Part shown: positions 22,776-36,348 of the stretch, one piece after another | Layout of the letters: each line of letters begins with the position of its first letter | Numbering within the stretch: position 1 is the first letter of the stretch | The notes under the pieces: model-generated | The model's database searches: none | Seen by the model: the letters and a program-made list of their open reading frames with translations, nothing else | Told to the model about the DNA's origin: nothing | Source: Mauremys mutica | Lineage: Eukaryota > Chordata > Testudines > Geoemydidae | Reading direction: 5' to 3' | Assembly: GCF_020497125.1 (NCBI RefSeq) | Contig: NC_059081.1 | Coordinates: 18,447,105 to 18,511,104 of the forward strand | Length of the DNA: 64,000 nucleotides | Made by a program: the position numbers and the translations under genes

Positions 22776-25335
22776 TGGTGTTAATGACAAGCAGGTAAAC
22801 ACTCAAATCTGCTCTTTTCATTTTTACACCTTTCAGTCATAGATAAATCCTGCATTGATACCACAGTGGATTCTATGTAATGCTCCTTATTTGTAGACAG
22901 GTCAATTAAAGGTCAATGTAGTCTAATGCTCTGGTGGGCAGTCAGTGGCACTTTGAAGATGTCCTTGAGGCTCCATGATTTGGCTACCGCTAGCTGATTG
23001 GCCTTTGAAGACATCTGTGCAGCTCAGCAAGTTAAAACAAAGAATCCTTCAGCGAGTCTTGATTTGTGTATTTAGGTTTTTCTTTGTTAGTGTTGGTGGT
23101 GATGAGAGAAGGTTTAAAAGATCTGTTTGCTTGCAAAAGGAGAGAATCTGAGTTTAGGTATTTCTGACATTTGGACTATTTAAGGCTTTCATTTTTTCCC
23201 CTTGTTTGTTTTTTCTTATATGTTGAGGTGGTTATTTTATTTACTTGAATTTACATTTTTGGTTACTAACTTTTAAAGCAAAATTTCAGTGGGGAAAATT
23301 CAATATCTATTGATTGTGAGGTCAATATGTGTGTTTTCTCTACCCATCAGGTATTTCTTTGTGCTTTGAAGTACATCAGCAATCTTGATTATCTAACATT
23401 TTAAAGCATTTTGAAACTCTTTAGGGGTGTGATATACAGAGAGTGAATTAATATCTAGCATTTTCCAAGTGTGTTTCTCAGTGGAAAAATACTGTGTGTT
23501 TTTATTGTAGGTCCTAATCTGAGTAATAGTGATCTGATTATTTTTATTTGTTTGTTTTTTAACAAAATCAATTTAACAGGGGAACTGTAATGGGATTAGA
23601 CAGCTCAGTTTTACCTCTAGGCCCCTGATATGAATTTGCCCAGTTTGGTAGTGACTGGAAGTTTTTTACATCTGATGGTTGTTGGTGGTTTATGTGAAAT
23701 AAATTCGTAGTCTCAGTCCAGCTGCTATTAGACAGGCACCTACATCACATGGTAACCTTGCTGGCAATCTGATTATAGAGGCCAAAGAGCGAATGGCAAG
23801 GGGTGTGAACACTCTCTTCATTTACAGAAGTGACCTCTCCAAATTAGAGAAACTTACATCAACTCGGCTTGTGCTGTAGCGGTTCAGTTTCCAAGACTGT
23901 CAGACTGGCACCTTTCATGAGGATGCAATTCTTGAAGGAGAAACCTAGGTAAAACTGATAAAGTGGACAAATGTAATCTCAGGCCCTGTCTACATTAAGG
24001 AAACTCTCATTAGTAAAACAACACTGGTGCAAACTCCTAATGTAGGTGTGCTTAACTGATGTCATGCTGAAATAAAATGAACATGAATAAGCTTGGCGTT
24101 GTGCAGGTACAGCGCCATCCACATTGGGAGTTTGGTCTGATGTAAATCTATGTCGTTGTACCAGTGTGAATTTCCTTAATGTACAAAGGGTTCCAAATAC
24201 CACTTAGGAAAATAGTGAAATAATTATAAGCCTTAAATTGTGGAAGACTCCAGATATAGATGGGATTGGGTCTGAAAAATTAAAGGACACAATGTAAAGC
24301 TTTATCAGTTCTGAGATTAAAGGGATCCTTCCAAATATTTAGCCTTGTATTCATTTAATCCCTATGGAAAGCAGAGACCTGGCAGTGTGTGTGTGTGTGT
24401 GTGCTATAGATGCCTATATCTAATTAATTTATAATTATATCCCTTCCAAAATATCACCTAAAATAGGTCTGAATCTCAGTAGCAAATTATCATCCATCTA
24501 GATCAAATGGTTCCAATATATGCAAGGTCTTCTACGTACATATTATACTGTTGGTTTCTATTAAATGCTTAAAACACTGGGACTAAGGGAGCTATATGAA
24601 GGATGTATCTGGCTCATCTAACGGTCATATAAAATGAGTCCTCCTCAAGTCCTTGGTTTAGAAGAATCATTTAGGCCCTGATCCTCCAAAAAGTCATGCA
24701 TGTACTTAATATTATGAACCATGAATAGTCCTATTCATTCAAATGCAACTGCTCCAACTGCATGAAGATAAACAATTTAGCAAATCTTTGTGATTTGTTT
24801 TTATATAGCTTTCCAAAATATAATTTAAAACCCCACACTTTCTCTTCCATGGAGTTCAGTTAAAAGAAGGCCTCCTTTAATGACAGTGTGGTCTTAGTTA
24901 TGGGAGGAGAAGGGATGAATTTGGGAGGCTGTGGTGAGAAAAAGGGAATAGAAGTTTACCTATGAAGACATTATTTCTACTAAGTTTGCTGCCTATTATT
25001 ATTGTTGTTTCTGGGGTTTACGTTATTTTTGATCAATGCAACACCATAAAAATCTCCCCTTCTAACTAGTCATTGGTGTGTCCTAGTCTTCAGGCTTAAC
25101 TTAGTGAAAAATCTTACTAGGACTTTGAATTCCTGGGTCATATTTAATGCCTCCCTCCCTCCCCTTGATACTAGCTTATATTTTATTTATTTCTCTCTGG
25201 TACTATGAATTTATCAATCTTATACATTAGGTTTTCACTGCACCAATTTTTATTAATTGTCCAGTCTGAAAAAGTAATATAGGATACAGTACCACAAAAA
25301 ATCCATGTATGAATCTTTTAGAGGAATATAATTTA
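22776..25335. other. intergenic, minor repeats only
   Basis: About 23980-24190 is a degenerate MITE (GGCCCTGTCTACATTAAGG ... CCTTAATGTAC). A (GT)n run lies at 24385-24403. The rest is AT-rich without coding signal. Confidence 0.45.
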
Positions 25336-25343
25336 CTAGCGCC

Positions 25344-25465
25344 CAGTGGTGCTGGAACTAGGGATGCTCGGGGTACTGCCGCACCCCCTGGCTTGAAGTA
25401 GTAATACCAAATACATGCTTTCCATCATCAGCTCCTCTACTATAAAAATTGTTTTCACACCCCTG
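25344..25465 (+). mobile_element. hAT-type MITE
   Basis: Starts CAGTGGTGCTGGAACTAGGG and ends CACACCCCTG. Flanking CTAGCGCC (25336-25343) and CTAGCACC (25466-25473) form an 8-bp target duplication with one mismatch. Family shared with 16352-16503. Length 122 bp. Confidence 0.75.
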
Positions 25466-25473
25466 CTAGCACC

Positions 25474-28400
25474 TGCTCAGATTTCTCAACTACCTTCATT
25501 ATTGGGAATGAATCCATGACATATTGCATGCGGAGTTGTGTGAATCTCAATAGTACAGGCAAAAATGGTTGAGCAGTGTGACAATTCCAGTGTGTTAGAA
25601 CTAGTTGTACACCTTTTCCAGATCATAACAATTAATTGTTTCATTGCCAGAAACCCTGAATATTTATTGTCATACTCTGGAACAAATAAGAGCATCTGGA
25701 AAGAATAGTCATTATAATTAAATTAGTCTTTCCAATTGGAGAAAATGGCAGGCCTTCTCCATGAGTTAGAGCTGGATAATCATCAGTAATTAGATTTAAA
25801 ATGGGCTTATGGTTTCATTCATACAATTGGGAGGCATTAGCCATGACATAACTTCCTAGGTATCTAAAGAAATTAGGAGCTCACAAAGGTAGAAACATAT
25901 CATTAAGTCCTGAACGGACAGCATTTTTGATCTCCACTGACCTTTGGTTGGATTAACTCCACTCTTTATAAAATAATTTCATTTGCAGCAGCTCAGATTC
26001 ATTATCGGGTTTTGCTGATTCAGGATTAAAAATACTTTAGTGGCTGAAGAGCTTGTTCACAAATAGATGGACAGCTCACGTTGAGTTTTGTGGAAGGGAG
26101 AGGGAAGATGCTGTATGGTTCAATTAATTTTCTGGTGCATGGGCTGAATTTGTGCGCAGACATGTTCTGTAGCCCTCCTCAGTTATTTACTTTATGTTTG
26201 TGTTCACACATACGGTATCTTGGGGGAGGGGATGGGGGCGAGCTGCATTTCTTCAAAGCAGAAGCCCTTCTCGCTAGTTATAAAGTGTATGTGGAATTAT
26301 GAGCCTAATTTTCCACTGCCGTGCAGTTTGTCTAGTCATTTGTACCTGTGCACAGTGGGTGTGAAATGCTGCATGATCTGGTGGTGGTTTACACTCACTT
26401 TGTATTGAGGTGTATATCCTCATAAGGTGCAAAGGAGTAGAAAATCAAGGCCACTATTTTTATCTTAAATTGACAACCATTTTGCCAGTAAGCAAAATCA
26501 CTTGCAGCAGTATCAGGTCCAATGTTGCATAAGTTAGACACTGCGGGCTAACAATGAGGCTGGTATGCTGTTGACATGTTATTGACCTAGTGGTAGGTTT
26601 GTGAAAAATTCTATTATTTGGCACCAAGACAAGTGAAACCTGTGTCAGGACAAATGACATATAACAGCTTATTGCCTGTTGGACAAGCAGCTGATCTGCA
26701 CTTAAACATCCTGCTTGCACTGAGTGACCTGAGTTCATTGAGGACTTAATGGTGAAAATGATAACTGTCTGCCTATCTCAGTTTCCTTGGTGCTTGTGCA
26801 CTTAAGGGAAAAATATATCCATAGCTGGGTGCCCTTTTCCTGCTTGAGCAGTCACAGGAGGGATTTAGATAAATAGATGGTTGAGTGGGCAAATCATCTC
26901 TGCTGTTTGCTGGCAGTTACAAGGAAACCGAAGCAAGAGGGCAGATTAGATCTGCAGCTTGTGAAGGCATAAAGGGCCAGCGTGGCCCCTGCCTGGGTAT
27001 GCAAAGGGTTGAGAGGGTTCAATTACACTGTACCCCTCACACATCACCCCCTCTTTATGCAGAAGTCAGTCACGAAGTGTTGGGATGGGCAGACCCTCTT
27101 AGTGCCCTCCTGGGTAGTAACTAGTGGGAAGGGGCAGTATGAGAGTGGGTCATGACTCCACTACTCCCTCAGCACTAGCTAGAAATGCTGTTCAGTTCCA
27201 AAACCAATGAGGCTGCTGTGATGTTGCGTGCTGGGTACTCTGGCCAGAGCATAGCACTTCCATCTCTTTCAGGGTACCAAGAGCATAGGGTAGCGCCAGT
27301 CATGCAGACAACACAACTTAGATTTGCACAACAATTCATTTTGGCTAACAGAAATAGGGGTTACTATGTTTTCTTGCCTTACACGAAAGCTGGGATTCAG
27401 GCTGAGGCTGAAAGCATTTTTCCTAGCCCCACTTCTAAACTCTAAACCAGTTTCTCCCTTGCTTCATGCTTCAGTTAACAGTCGGGAGAGCTTTACAGGG
27501 TAATACTTAAAGCAAAAACTGAATGCTTAAATGGCAAAGCCCTTCTAATTTTTAACTAGTAAAATTTTTTAAGCAAGATGAAAACCAGTGTCTACCCTCT
27601 GAGGACTTTGTACATATTGGATGAAGATTGATAGTGGTTAGCTTCTCACATTTGACTTATCTTAAAAGTTATAATCAGAAAAGTAGAACAACCCATCATA
27701 TTCTCTCTGTAGTCTAACTGCAACGCTCTATTACATATCTTCTAGTTTAAAACACCACTGTTATTAAGATCTCCTTCAACCTTATGCTGACAGGATTTTG
27801 TGCTCTGACTCCATCTTGATGATCAAGCTTTTGTTGTGGGGGACGTGGAACTCAGTTTCCTATTGTCATCCATCTCAGTCCATCCATCCACACTTTTAAA
27901 GAATAATTTAAAATTATTCTCCCCGGTGTTCAACTATATCCACCGTTTTTTAAGTATATTCACCTTGACCATTTGTTTATACAATAATCCTTTCCCTCTC
28001 CCCTTTTATTCTTGTCAGAGGTCCCTAGCTTTATTCATCAGTACACTTGTGTTTGAGTTCCAAGAGTGTGCTGGCCAGTTGTACAAAATCAGGAGAGAAA
28101 TGATCCCTGTCTCCAAGAGCTTAAAATCTAACCAGAAAGTAGTATATTTCAGGTCCATAACGATCCAGATTCGCACAAAATATATTTAACTACCAGTGTC
28201 ATTTAAAACAACAACAACAACCACCACTTACAATAGAGAGAGAGAGAGGCCAGTCTCTGCTCTCTGTTTTCCTGATATGAATCCACTGGCTTTAGTGGAG
28301 GCATTGCTCCAGGGTAATGGAGTGTACAGTTTAGCCCAATGTAGTTAAATGTAACAACATGTCTTTCTTTGGTGGATTATCGTTGACAAGCTTAGCAGAA

Positions 28401-29616
28401 GAAGTGTGTTTTAAATAGGCAATTGACTGAAGACCACTTGGTGCCCCAGATGGAGAATCCTGGTATAAGGGACAGCATGGGAGATGGGGTGCAAAGACAA
28501 GCATGGGAAATGGCTACCGAGGGCGCAACCTGGAAGAGTGAAGGGAGTGGGAGGTAAGAGGAATGTTGTCAGGATGTTCTGTTTGCATTTTGCATGTTTG
28601 TTACGTTTATTGTGGCTGTTTTGCAATGTCCCACACGCTGAGGGAAGGGTGACACTTAGACATGAAACTGATAATTATGACGGCTGTCCTGGTTTATGAT
28701 TGCTTTGCAGTGGTAGCCACCAGCATGGAGAACAAAAGTTAATTGACAAACCCTATTCTCAGAGATGTGTTGACATCACTGAGGACACTGACACACAGAT
28801 AAGGGGCCTCTTCAGCACACTGCATTCAGACAGACTTCTTGATGAGGTCAGCGGGAGATGTGCCTGATTAAGGAGTGCTGAATAAGGGCCTAGGACGTAA
28901 ACAAGCCTGGGTTGTGTTTGCATTATAAGAAACTTGAGAATAAAAATCAACATTTCAATAGGAAATTGAAGAATTTCATGTGATATGGGAGGAATTTATC
29001 TTCTGTCTAAGGCAAAACCCAGATGTGGAAGAGAGAGGTACATGAGATGGCTAAGGAAGTACTGTGAACAGCCAGGGATCTGTGCTTTGTAAAGTGTTTA
29101 TTTGTTGCTCCTCCATATTTTACGTTATGTATAGTTTTGTAGAACTGTTTGATAATCTATAAAGATATATCAAAAAAGCAGGCAAAGCAGGAGAAGAGAG
29201 AAATGTTCTTGTAACTTCAAAAAGAGGAAAGTAGAAACAGCAGGGGAAAACATCAATAGCAAAAAAATGACTGGACAGTGTGATACTTTAATGAAAATTT
29301 TAAATTTCTTTGTCTGGTGAGAGTCTGTTCTGATGTGAATTTCAGAAGGTATTTTAAAAATATTGGCCCATTTCTTTTAAATACATAGGTGCCACTAGAA
29401 CTAACTGCTCATAAGTTGTTGAAAGCTACACATGCAGGGCTCCTGACAGCAAGACAAAACATTGCTGAAAAAAGTAAATTATATGGTATTTTATTTCAGT
29501 TACATTCAGCAGAACAATTCCATGTGCTCCATGTTAAAATGTTTACCTTTTTGTGGGCCCAGAGGTGCTGGGGGTGTGTATGTGATACGCAGGGTCATAT
29601 TCCCCCCGCCCCCAAT
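25474..29616. other. intergenic, no gene recognised
   Basis: Frames of up to 117 aa (27836-28189) have no domain. Degenerate dispersed repeats are likely at 26300-26460 and 26885-27170, and a short (GA)n run lies near 28231. No splice-flanked coding segment was seen. Confidence 0.45.
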
Positions 29617-29755
29617 TTGCTGCTTGGCTTGTACTGAGCCTGCTCACACGGACTGAGCATGCTCAGTAACAGTGCTGGAGCCGGCTGCCCTCACTCTGCT
29701 TCTCCCACCGCACCCCCCAGACACACTATGGGCAGGCATAGGTCATCTCTGCTGA
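29617..29755 (+). repeat. dispersed repeat shared with 60649
   Basis: The TTGCTGCTTGGCTTGTACTG block and the palindromic CTGAGCATGCTCAG are aligned with the sequence at 60649-60740, and both copies run on to a CATCTCTGC end. Family unknown. Confidence 0.7.
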
Positions 29756-31558
29756 CTCCCATTGAAGTCAGTGGAAAGACTTCATTTGGCTTCAGCTGGC
29801 GTTGGATTGGTCTATAAGAATGTGTCCAAATAAAAGGCATGATTCTGCAGATAGTGAGAATATGTCACAGGAGACTTGTCTACACTTGAGAAAGTAGGCA
29901 TGCTAACCACTGTGTCCTCCTATCCCACCTGCAATATAACCTTGGGTGAAATCCTCACTTCATTGAAATCAATGGGAGTTTTGCCAATGACTTCAGTTGA
30001 ATCAGGATTTTATTTCTTGGATCTACACATGAAAGTGTATGATTATGTACATGTGAGCCAGCCTCCTTTCAGACTGGACTTGTTCTGAGCAAACGTCATG
30101 TTGGTTTCTACCATGTAACTCTGCACTGCATCAGTACCAGAGTGGCAGCAGAATCAGAACTTTGTTTACTGCACTACAGTAGGTGTGAAAAGCTTAATGA
30201 ACCCTAGGCATGTTAAAGATTATATATATTGGGAGAAAAAAATTAAAAAGTCAAGAAATTTTATATAATTGAGAGAAAACATTTTCTGAAATTCTAAATA
30301 CTGTAGACTCTTCATAATCAGTGATCTCAGTCATCTCTTACACTGCTACCTACTTGTGACCGGCAGTTGTGTTTGTGTTTTAACAACAAGGAGAAACTTA
30401 ATGTGTAGAGCTTTCAAACATAAAGTGAGGGAGTGGCATCCTTTGAGCAAAACTAACAGGGCCCTATCTGCTTAAGTGTTTCCCAAGTTTCAGCACTCTG
30501 CACTATATGAGAATGCACCATTGTTTGGGAACTTTGGGGCATGTCTGGATCAAGGAAGTACTTCCTCATCATGCTATTTCCTTTCCCAAACAATATAAAA
30601 AATGGGCTTTTCAACTGAACGTGTAGAGCGGGCCATTTTGTTCATTGTCCAACTTGAGCTCCACCATCACAAGATAAACCTTTCAGCATTTGTGTAAATG
30701 GCTACATGGTTTATTGTAATTTCCTTTATATTTTCCTGGTGATTTTGTTCTGATTTATACATAAGCTTGGATGTAGAACCCACTCTAAAAGGTTTGTGCA
30801 GTAAGACTAGCCAAGGAAAAACAAGAGAGCTTTCCTTCACCTGCTTATTGCATCCTGGAACTTCTGTTTATGACCTCTGAACCACGCAAGTTCAGAACTG
30901 AGCTCTGAAGTGTCGAGTCCGTGCCATCTGATTTGGCCAGCATAGGAGAGAGAATATAAAATGTAATGAATTACCGGTATTGCGTAATGCCTTCTCCAAC
31001 AACACAAAGTATTCTGACTGTGCTCCCAGTTGGGGCAGCAGAGTGAAGGAAAATAGACAGTTACTTTGAACTTGGTTCTGCCTAGCATGCTCCAGGGGAT
31101 AGAGGTATCTGCTGAACTAATCTTTAGCATTTATAATGCTCCCATCACAGCAGTAGCTAAGTGATTGTATTTTAATTCAGACTTTGCCAGTGGCTCACTG
31201 TGTCACCCTGGGCAAGTTGCTTAGGGCCTGATTTTTTCAGACGTGCTAAAAAAGGGAGTAAATGGGAGCCATAGGCACTTGGCACTTCTAAAAATCAGGA
31301 TCTAAACCTCTTGGTGCCTCAGTTTACCAATCTATGAAAAGATGTAGTACTTACCTACCTCAGTGGGTCATTGGGAGCATTACCTAATGTTTTTAAAGTG
31401 TGTTGAGGTCCTCAAATGAAATCTATAGGAAAATTTGTGGAGAGTTAATGTTTCCCAAGGCAGCCTTAACCCTTCAGTGTGCACTCCCCCAAACCACTCA
31501 GAATGACAGAATATGGGAGTATGGCTACTGTTCCATGCTGCAAAAGCTGAGGCACAAG
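29756..31558. other. intergenic, possible MIR-type SINE
   Basis: 31190-31375 carries GTCACCCTGGGCAAGTTGCTTA and GTGCCTCAGTTTACC, the wording of a MIR-type core SINE. The rest is unassigned AT-rich sequence. Confidence 0.5.
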
Positions 31559-31566
31559 TTTGCAGG

Positions 31567-32151
31567 CAGGGGCGGCTCCAGGCACCAGCGCAGCAAGCGT
31601 GTGCCTGGGGCGGCAAGCTGCGGTGGGCGGCCTGCTGGTCACTGTGAGGGCGGCAGTCAGGCAGCCTTCGGCAGGGATTCTGCAGGAGGTCTGCCAGTCC
31701 CGCGGTTTTGGCAGCAATTTGGCGGTGGGTACGACGAACGCGCGGGACCAGCAGGGGCGGCTCCAGGCCGCAGCACTCCAAGCGCGTGCTTGGGGCGGCA
31801 TGCCTCGGGGGGCGCTCTGCCAGTTGCCGGGAGGGCGGCAGGCGGCTCCGGTGGACCTCCCGCAGGCGTGCCTGCGGAGGGTCCGCTGGTCCCGCAGCTT
31901 CGATGGAGCATCCGCAGGCAAGCTTGCGGGAGATCCACTGGAGCCGCGGGAACGGCGACCGGCAGAGCGCCCCCCGCGCCATGCCGCCATGCTTGGGGCA
32001 GCGAAATGGCTAGAGCTGCCCCTGGGGACCGGCAGATCACCCACAGAACCGCCGCCAAATCAGCATGACCGGTGGACCTCCTGCAGAAATGCCGCCGAAG
32101 GCTGCCTGACTGCCATGCTTGGGACGGCAAAAAAACACAGAACTGCCCCTA
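31567..32151. mobile_element. hAT-type non-autonomous element (outer copy)
   Basis: Starts CAGGGGCGGCTCCAGG and ends AACTGCCCCTA. Perfect 8-bp duplications TTTGCAGG at 31559-31566 and 32152-32159. It is interrupted by a second copy of the same family (31752-32024). Long overlapping frames on both strands (up to 222 aa) derive from the GC-rich repeat and have no transposase motif. Confidence 0.88.
31752..32024. mobile_element. hAT-type non-autonomous element (inner copy)
   Basis: Starts CAGGGGCGGCTCCAGG and ends TAGAGCTGCCCCTG. GGGACCAG (31744-31751) and GGGACCGG (32025-32032) form an 8-bp duplication with one mismatch. Length 273 bp, inserted within the outer copy. Confidence 0.85.
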
Positions 32152-32159
32152 TTTGCAGG

Positions 32160-32670
32160 GGAATCCGGAGGAGTCCCTCTACTCAGCTGCTTCTGCTCGC
32201 TTTCGAACCCTGAGAGTCCCCCAGACCAGTGAAGGAGAGTTTGCAAACTGCAATTCAAGTACAGCTGAGGTGTTTGAGTGTGTATTACTCTATTCCCCTC
32301 TGAGCACTTTTGCATGGGAAGAGAGCATTTGGGCCTCGGTGAATATATTATAGATTTTTTAACCCTGTATATCACTTTAGCACAAGTAAAAATATATGAA
32401 CTGGGTTGTAACCAGAGTTTATATGTGTGCTGCATTTGCTGTGCATTGTCTGATGTTTTTAGGAGAGGGTAGACATAGCTATTGTTTTATTATATAATGA
32501 AAGTGGTGTGACTAGGCATTATGGGTCTTAAAAATTAAACAATTAACTGATTATTCTGCTTACTAAAGTATGACTAATTTGGAAAGAGACTGAAGTTTGT
32601 ATTCCTAAAATTCTGATGTGCGGGTTTGATTTGCCCAGAGATTATTCCAATGTGTAGACTGGACCCTGAG
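32160..32670. other. intergenic, no feature recognised
   Basis: No coding or repeat signature noted. Confidence 0.5.
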
Positions 32671-32775
32671 GATCTGATTCACCTCTGACACCAGTTTTAC
32701 ATTGGGGTAAATCCATTGACTAAAGTGAAATTGCTCCTGATTTACACTGATATAAGAGCAAAGTCAGGCCCTCAG
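32671..32775. repeat. palindromic dispersed repeat
   Basis: GATCTGATTCACCTCTGAC and, inverted, TTTACACTGATATAAGAGC with AGTCAGGCC are two halves of a self-complementary short repeat centred near 32725. Related phrases occur at about 15990, 29940, 33076, 48580 and 63690. Old, unassigned. Confidence 0.45.
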
Positions 32776-35700
32776 TTTTATGATGTATTTAAAGATAATA
32801 CATTTTTTTAAAAATGAAGCAAGTTCTGCATTTTGTTTACAGAGTTGCAAATCTGCAGAAGTGTAGTGTAGTAGTGTAACAGAAAAGAACTGGGTCTATA
32901 ATTTCTTATGAGTTTCCTCATGACAGATTTGTATTTAATTTACAAATGTCTCCATAAATCTCAGTAATATTTCAAGTTGCGTAATTTACTTCTTTAAAAA
33001 TATGTTCTATTTTTGACTTGTTTTCTTTTCTGGAGCCAAATCCTATAAGATCTTACAACTCTTACTAGATGTTGAGGACATGATCCTGCAAGGCTTACTC
33101 TCTCAGATTCCATTGAAGTCAGTGGTAATTTTGTGCAATAAATCCTGAAAGACTGTAGGAGTTGGCCTCTGATGTTTTAATTCACTAGCCTATTTTCCAC
33201 ACAAACACTTCCTGTGTTTTGTTTTTAAAGGTCTCCTTTCAATGGTCTTCACTGGTAGCATGCACTGTTGGTTTTCTTGCACATTCTCTTCCACTAATTC
33301 TCTGCCTAAAGTAAAGGTCGACTGACTGCAAAGCGTAATGGGAATGACTTAAATTAATGGGAATGGCTTAAATTAATGTTAAGAGTGCTACAAACATTTC
33401 ATCAACAACTAAACAGCAGAAGGTTGATAGCCAGTAAGTCTTTTGTGATTGGAACTGAAGGAGACTGTGTAATTGGATAGGGGTGGAAATAAATGAGTCA
33501 AAATCAATGAGTAACTGATGCTTTACAGAAAACTTAAAAAGCAAGAAATCAACATTCTATTTAGGAAGTTCTGCCCCCATATCTTTTTTCCTCATTTTGC
33601 TTCCCTTGTTTTTTCTGTTATGCAGGACAATTGGATGGAAACAGGATCTTTTGTTCCTCAAGAATTCATCTGTTCCTGCTGCTAATTCCCCAGCTGATGT
33701 CACTGAGGATTACATGACTTCAGGTGGGGAATAAGCAGATGAACTCTGACACAAAGATCCTATGTTCATGCAAGTATCCTAAATAATAAAGAACAAGGAA
33801 ATAGAGATACAGAAAATGTTTGGATTTAACACATTTTACAAATTCTGCTCTCATTTACACCACTGCAACCCCATAAAAACATTAGGATACTCACCCATGT
33901 GGGAACACATTCTGACTCAGTGTATTCTGAAGTGCCAATATCTGCTTCAATTAAGAGAGTTGTGTGGCTAATATGAACAATATATCTTTTAAAAATACCA
34001 GAACAACAAACTTACGATTGTTAGTCATGTAAAAAACACTTGACAATGTCTTCTGTTTAAGTGGGAACACAAAAATTATACTCAAGGAGCTTTCCTTCTT
34101 GGTTGGATATCTATAATTTACTACTTTTGAATTCACAGTTTTAATACACAGCAGTAACTAGCATAAGGAAATAGGATTGTAACACTAATTGTAATAGTTT
34201 CTTCTGCTGGAAATCTAATAGTATTTTTTCCCTAGGACAAAAAATGTAAATTACCCAACGACAGTTTTTGAAATTTTAAACAGAATAAATAAGTTATACT
34301 GTCCTCAGAATATGTTAATTAAGCTTAGCGGCAACATGCATGTGATTTTTTTTAATTTGAACACTATAGAAATGAAACCACACTACTGACTTTTAAGAAA
34401 CCTTGTCTCAGTAACATGGTTTATACATGAGTTCAGTAACAATAAGCTACTTCACTGCATGGCAAATGAACTATTGACTTTGCTTGGGATTCATACCAGG
34501 ATGTGGGCAGCTCAATGGAGAAAGCTCTATGGGATGAAAACACTTTTCACAAAGGAAACAGCATACCACCTTTGTTTGCAGCTGGAATAAAATGTCTATT
34601 AGAGGAAAGGATTTTGGTTCAGCTACTTTGACTATTGTTGGCTTATGGAACTGCCAGTTATAAAACCTTACAGCTTATTGCAGAAGTGTAGGATTTGACT
34701 TTATAAGGAATCAGGAAGGGGTTTTGAAATGTTATGAACAGATGAAAGAGAAGGGACATCTCTATCCTCTCATTTTGGAGGACTGTTCCTGTTTAAGTAG
34801 ATCTGTGCTTTGTGGAATGGGTGGCAGGGCCCTGATTTGGTAAAGTACATGCTTCTCTGCAATGAGTCTATTTACCTGCTTAAAGTTAAGCATGTGCTTA
34901 AGTGGCATTTTAAATTGGAGCATTTGTCACCTTTGACTTGCAAACTATGGGTCTAATCTATCACCATTGATGTCAGGGTCAGCAGAATCAGACCCCAATG
35001 TTGCCTTAGGCATACAATATAAATATAATAAACTTATAGGGGAAGCACATGTAGAATGATTTTAAAGGACAGGAAATCATCTATTTGTGAGGATATTGCA
35101 AAAGGCTCATGAGAACTTGTATTAGATTGTATTCTAGTTGTACTTACAAACATGATTTCAAATTTTTCTGATGTGTATTATACAGAGTGGGAGTTTAACT
35201 TGGATTGTATATAATTACATTAAATGTAAAATCTCCTTTCAAGATATCTACACACTGCCAATCTGATTTGTTACATGCAGGTATCAGACAGCACCTGAAA
35301 AAAAGCATTTTATGGAAGTTGCATACTTACCATGAGCAATTAGAATCTCATTCTAACATGGATGTTTTTGATTTTCCTTAAAAGGCTGATAGCACCTGTT
35401 AAGGTGGTTAAAAAGACATTCTGGTTGCAGTATATTACAATAAAGAAGGGTTTTTTGTTTGTTTTCAAATAGCCATTAACAGTTTAACTAAAGCAGGGAT
35501 AAGCTATTGTAAAGGCAATGTTGGCTACACTAAATGTGTGCTTTAATGGAAAAAGCATTAACAAGTTGGTACAAAATAAATGCCCTAAGCTGCTCAGTTG
35601 TCTGTATTGATGAATATAGTTTGTTTCATCATTGGACAAGCAATATATTTGAAACCTCTTGTTTTCCCCTAGGCCCATATCAGATGAGTTATGTTGGTTT

Positions 35701-35784
35701 CAAAGACTGAACATTAATAACCAACTCAAAGTGGTAAGAAAAATAAAGTATATGGAATTAAGATCTGAAGAACATACCACTCAA
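32776..35784. other. intergenic, downstream of CXCR4
   Basis: Three kilobases of AT-rich sequence downstream of the CXCR4 polyadenylation site. A 19-bp unit is repeated twice at about 33339-33376. No coding exon or young repeat was recognised, which contrasts with the crowded regions further out. Confidence 0.5.
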
Positions 35785-36348
35785 AGTAGTTTTTATCATG
35801 TACTTTTATTAACAACCTTACATAGCAGAGTTTTGCAAAGCAATCCATTACTGAGAATTGAAAAAAAAAATCTAGCATTTGACAGAAGAGGCTTTGGTTA
35901 TAAGTGACATTGTCTACAGCAGAATTAAACTATTGTAAACCAAACAGCTTATAGTGGGGTGGCGGGGAATTCTTGAATATCACTCAAAATAATTTTTAAA
36001 CAGGAACACATTTGGAACATTTATGTACAAACAAAAAAACATTTTCTAAATTTTGAACAGTCACTTGCTACACTCTAAAAGTGTTTAGTTCACGTATCTA
36101 TACAACCAGACAAGTACTAAAACTTGGTGAACTAACCACTTGTCCACAGGTCCTGCCTAGACACTTTGCCATCAACATGAAAATGTTTATATAAATAAGT
36201 CAATTAAACTTCACAGAAACTAAAAGAAAATATAAAATTCCAACCGTAAATAAAACTGTACATTATGGTCAGTCTTGTTTTTTCCGAAATGTCATGTAAC
36301 TTTTTTTTTAAATGTTCTTTATTACAAAATGATGGGAAGGAGACTGTG
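35785..36348 (-). other. CXCR4: CXCR4 3' untranslated region
   Basis: About 560 nt from the stop codon to a predicted cleavage site some 20 nt past AATAAA. This is close to the length of the human CXCR4 3' UTR as I recall it. The sequence near 36145-36175 (reverse complement GGCAAAGTGTCTAGGCAGGA) and around the poly(A) signal looks like conserved stretches of that UTR, from memory. Several ATTTA pentamers lie on the minus strand near 36190-36250, compatible with mRNA turnover control. Confidence 0.75.
35805..35810 (-). terminator. CXCR4: CXCR4 polyadenylation signal AATAAA
   Basis: A canonical AATAAA on the minus strand in the context GTTAATAAAAGTACATG, which I recall from the end of mammalian CXCR4 mRNA. 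It lies 539 nt past the stop codon. Confidence 0.85.

Noticed and set aside
31380..32213. Frames of 157-222 codons on both strands
   Set aside because: All lie in two nested GC-rich hAT-type elements; translations are Arg/Ala/Pro-rich and the opposite strands are equally open.
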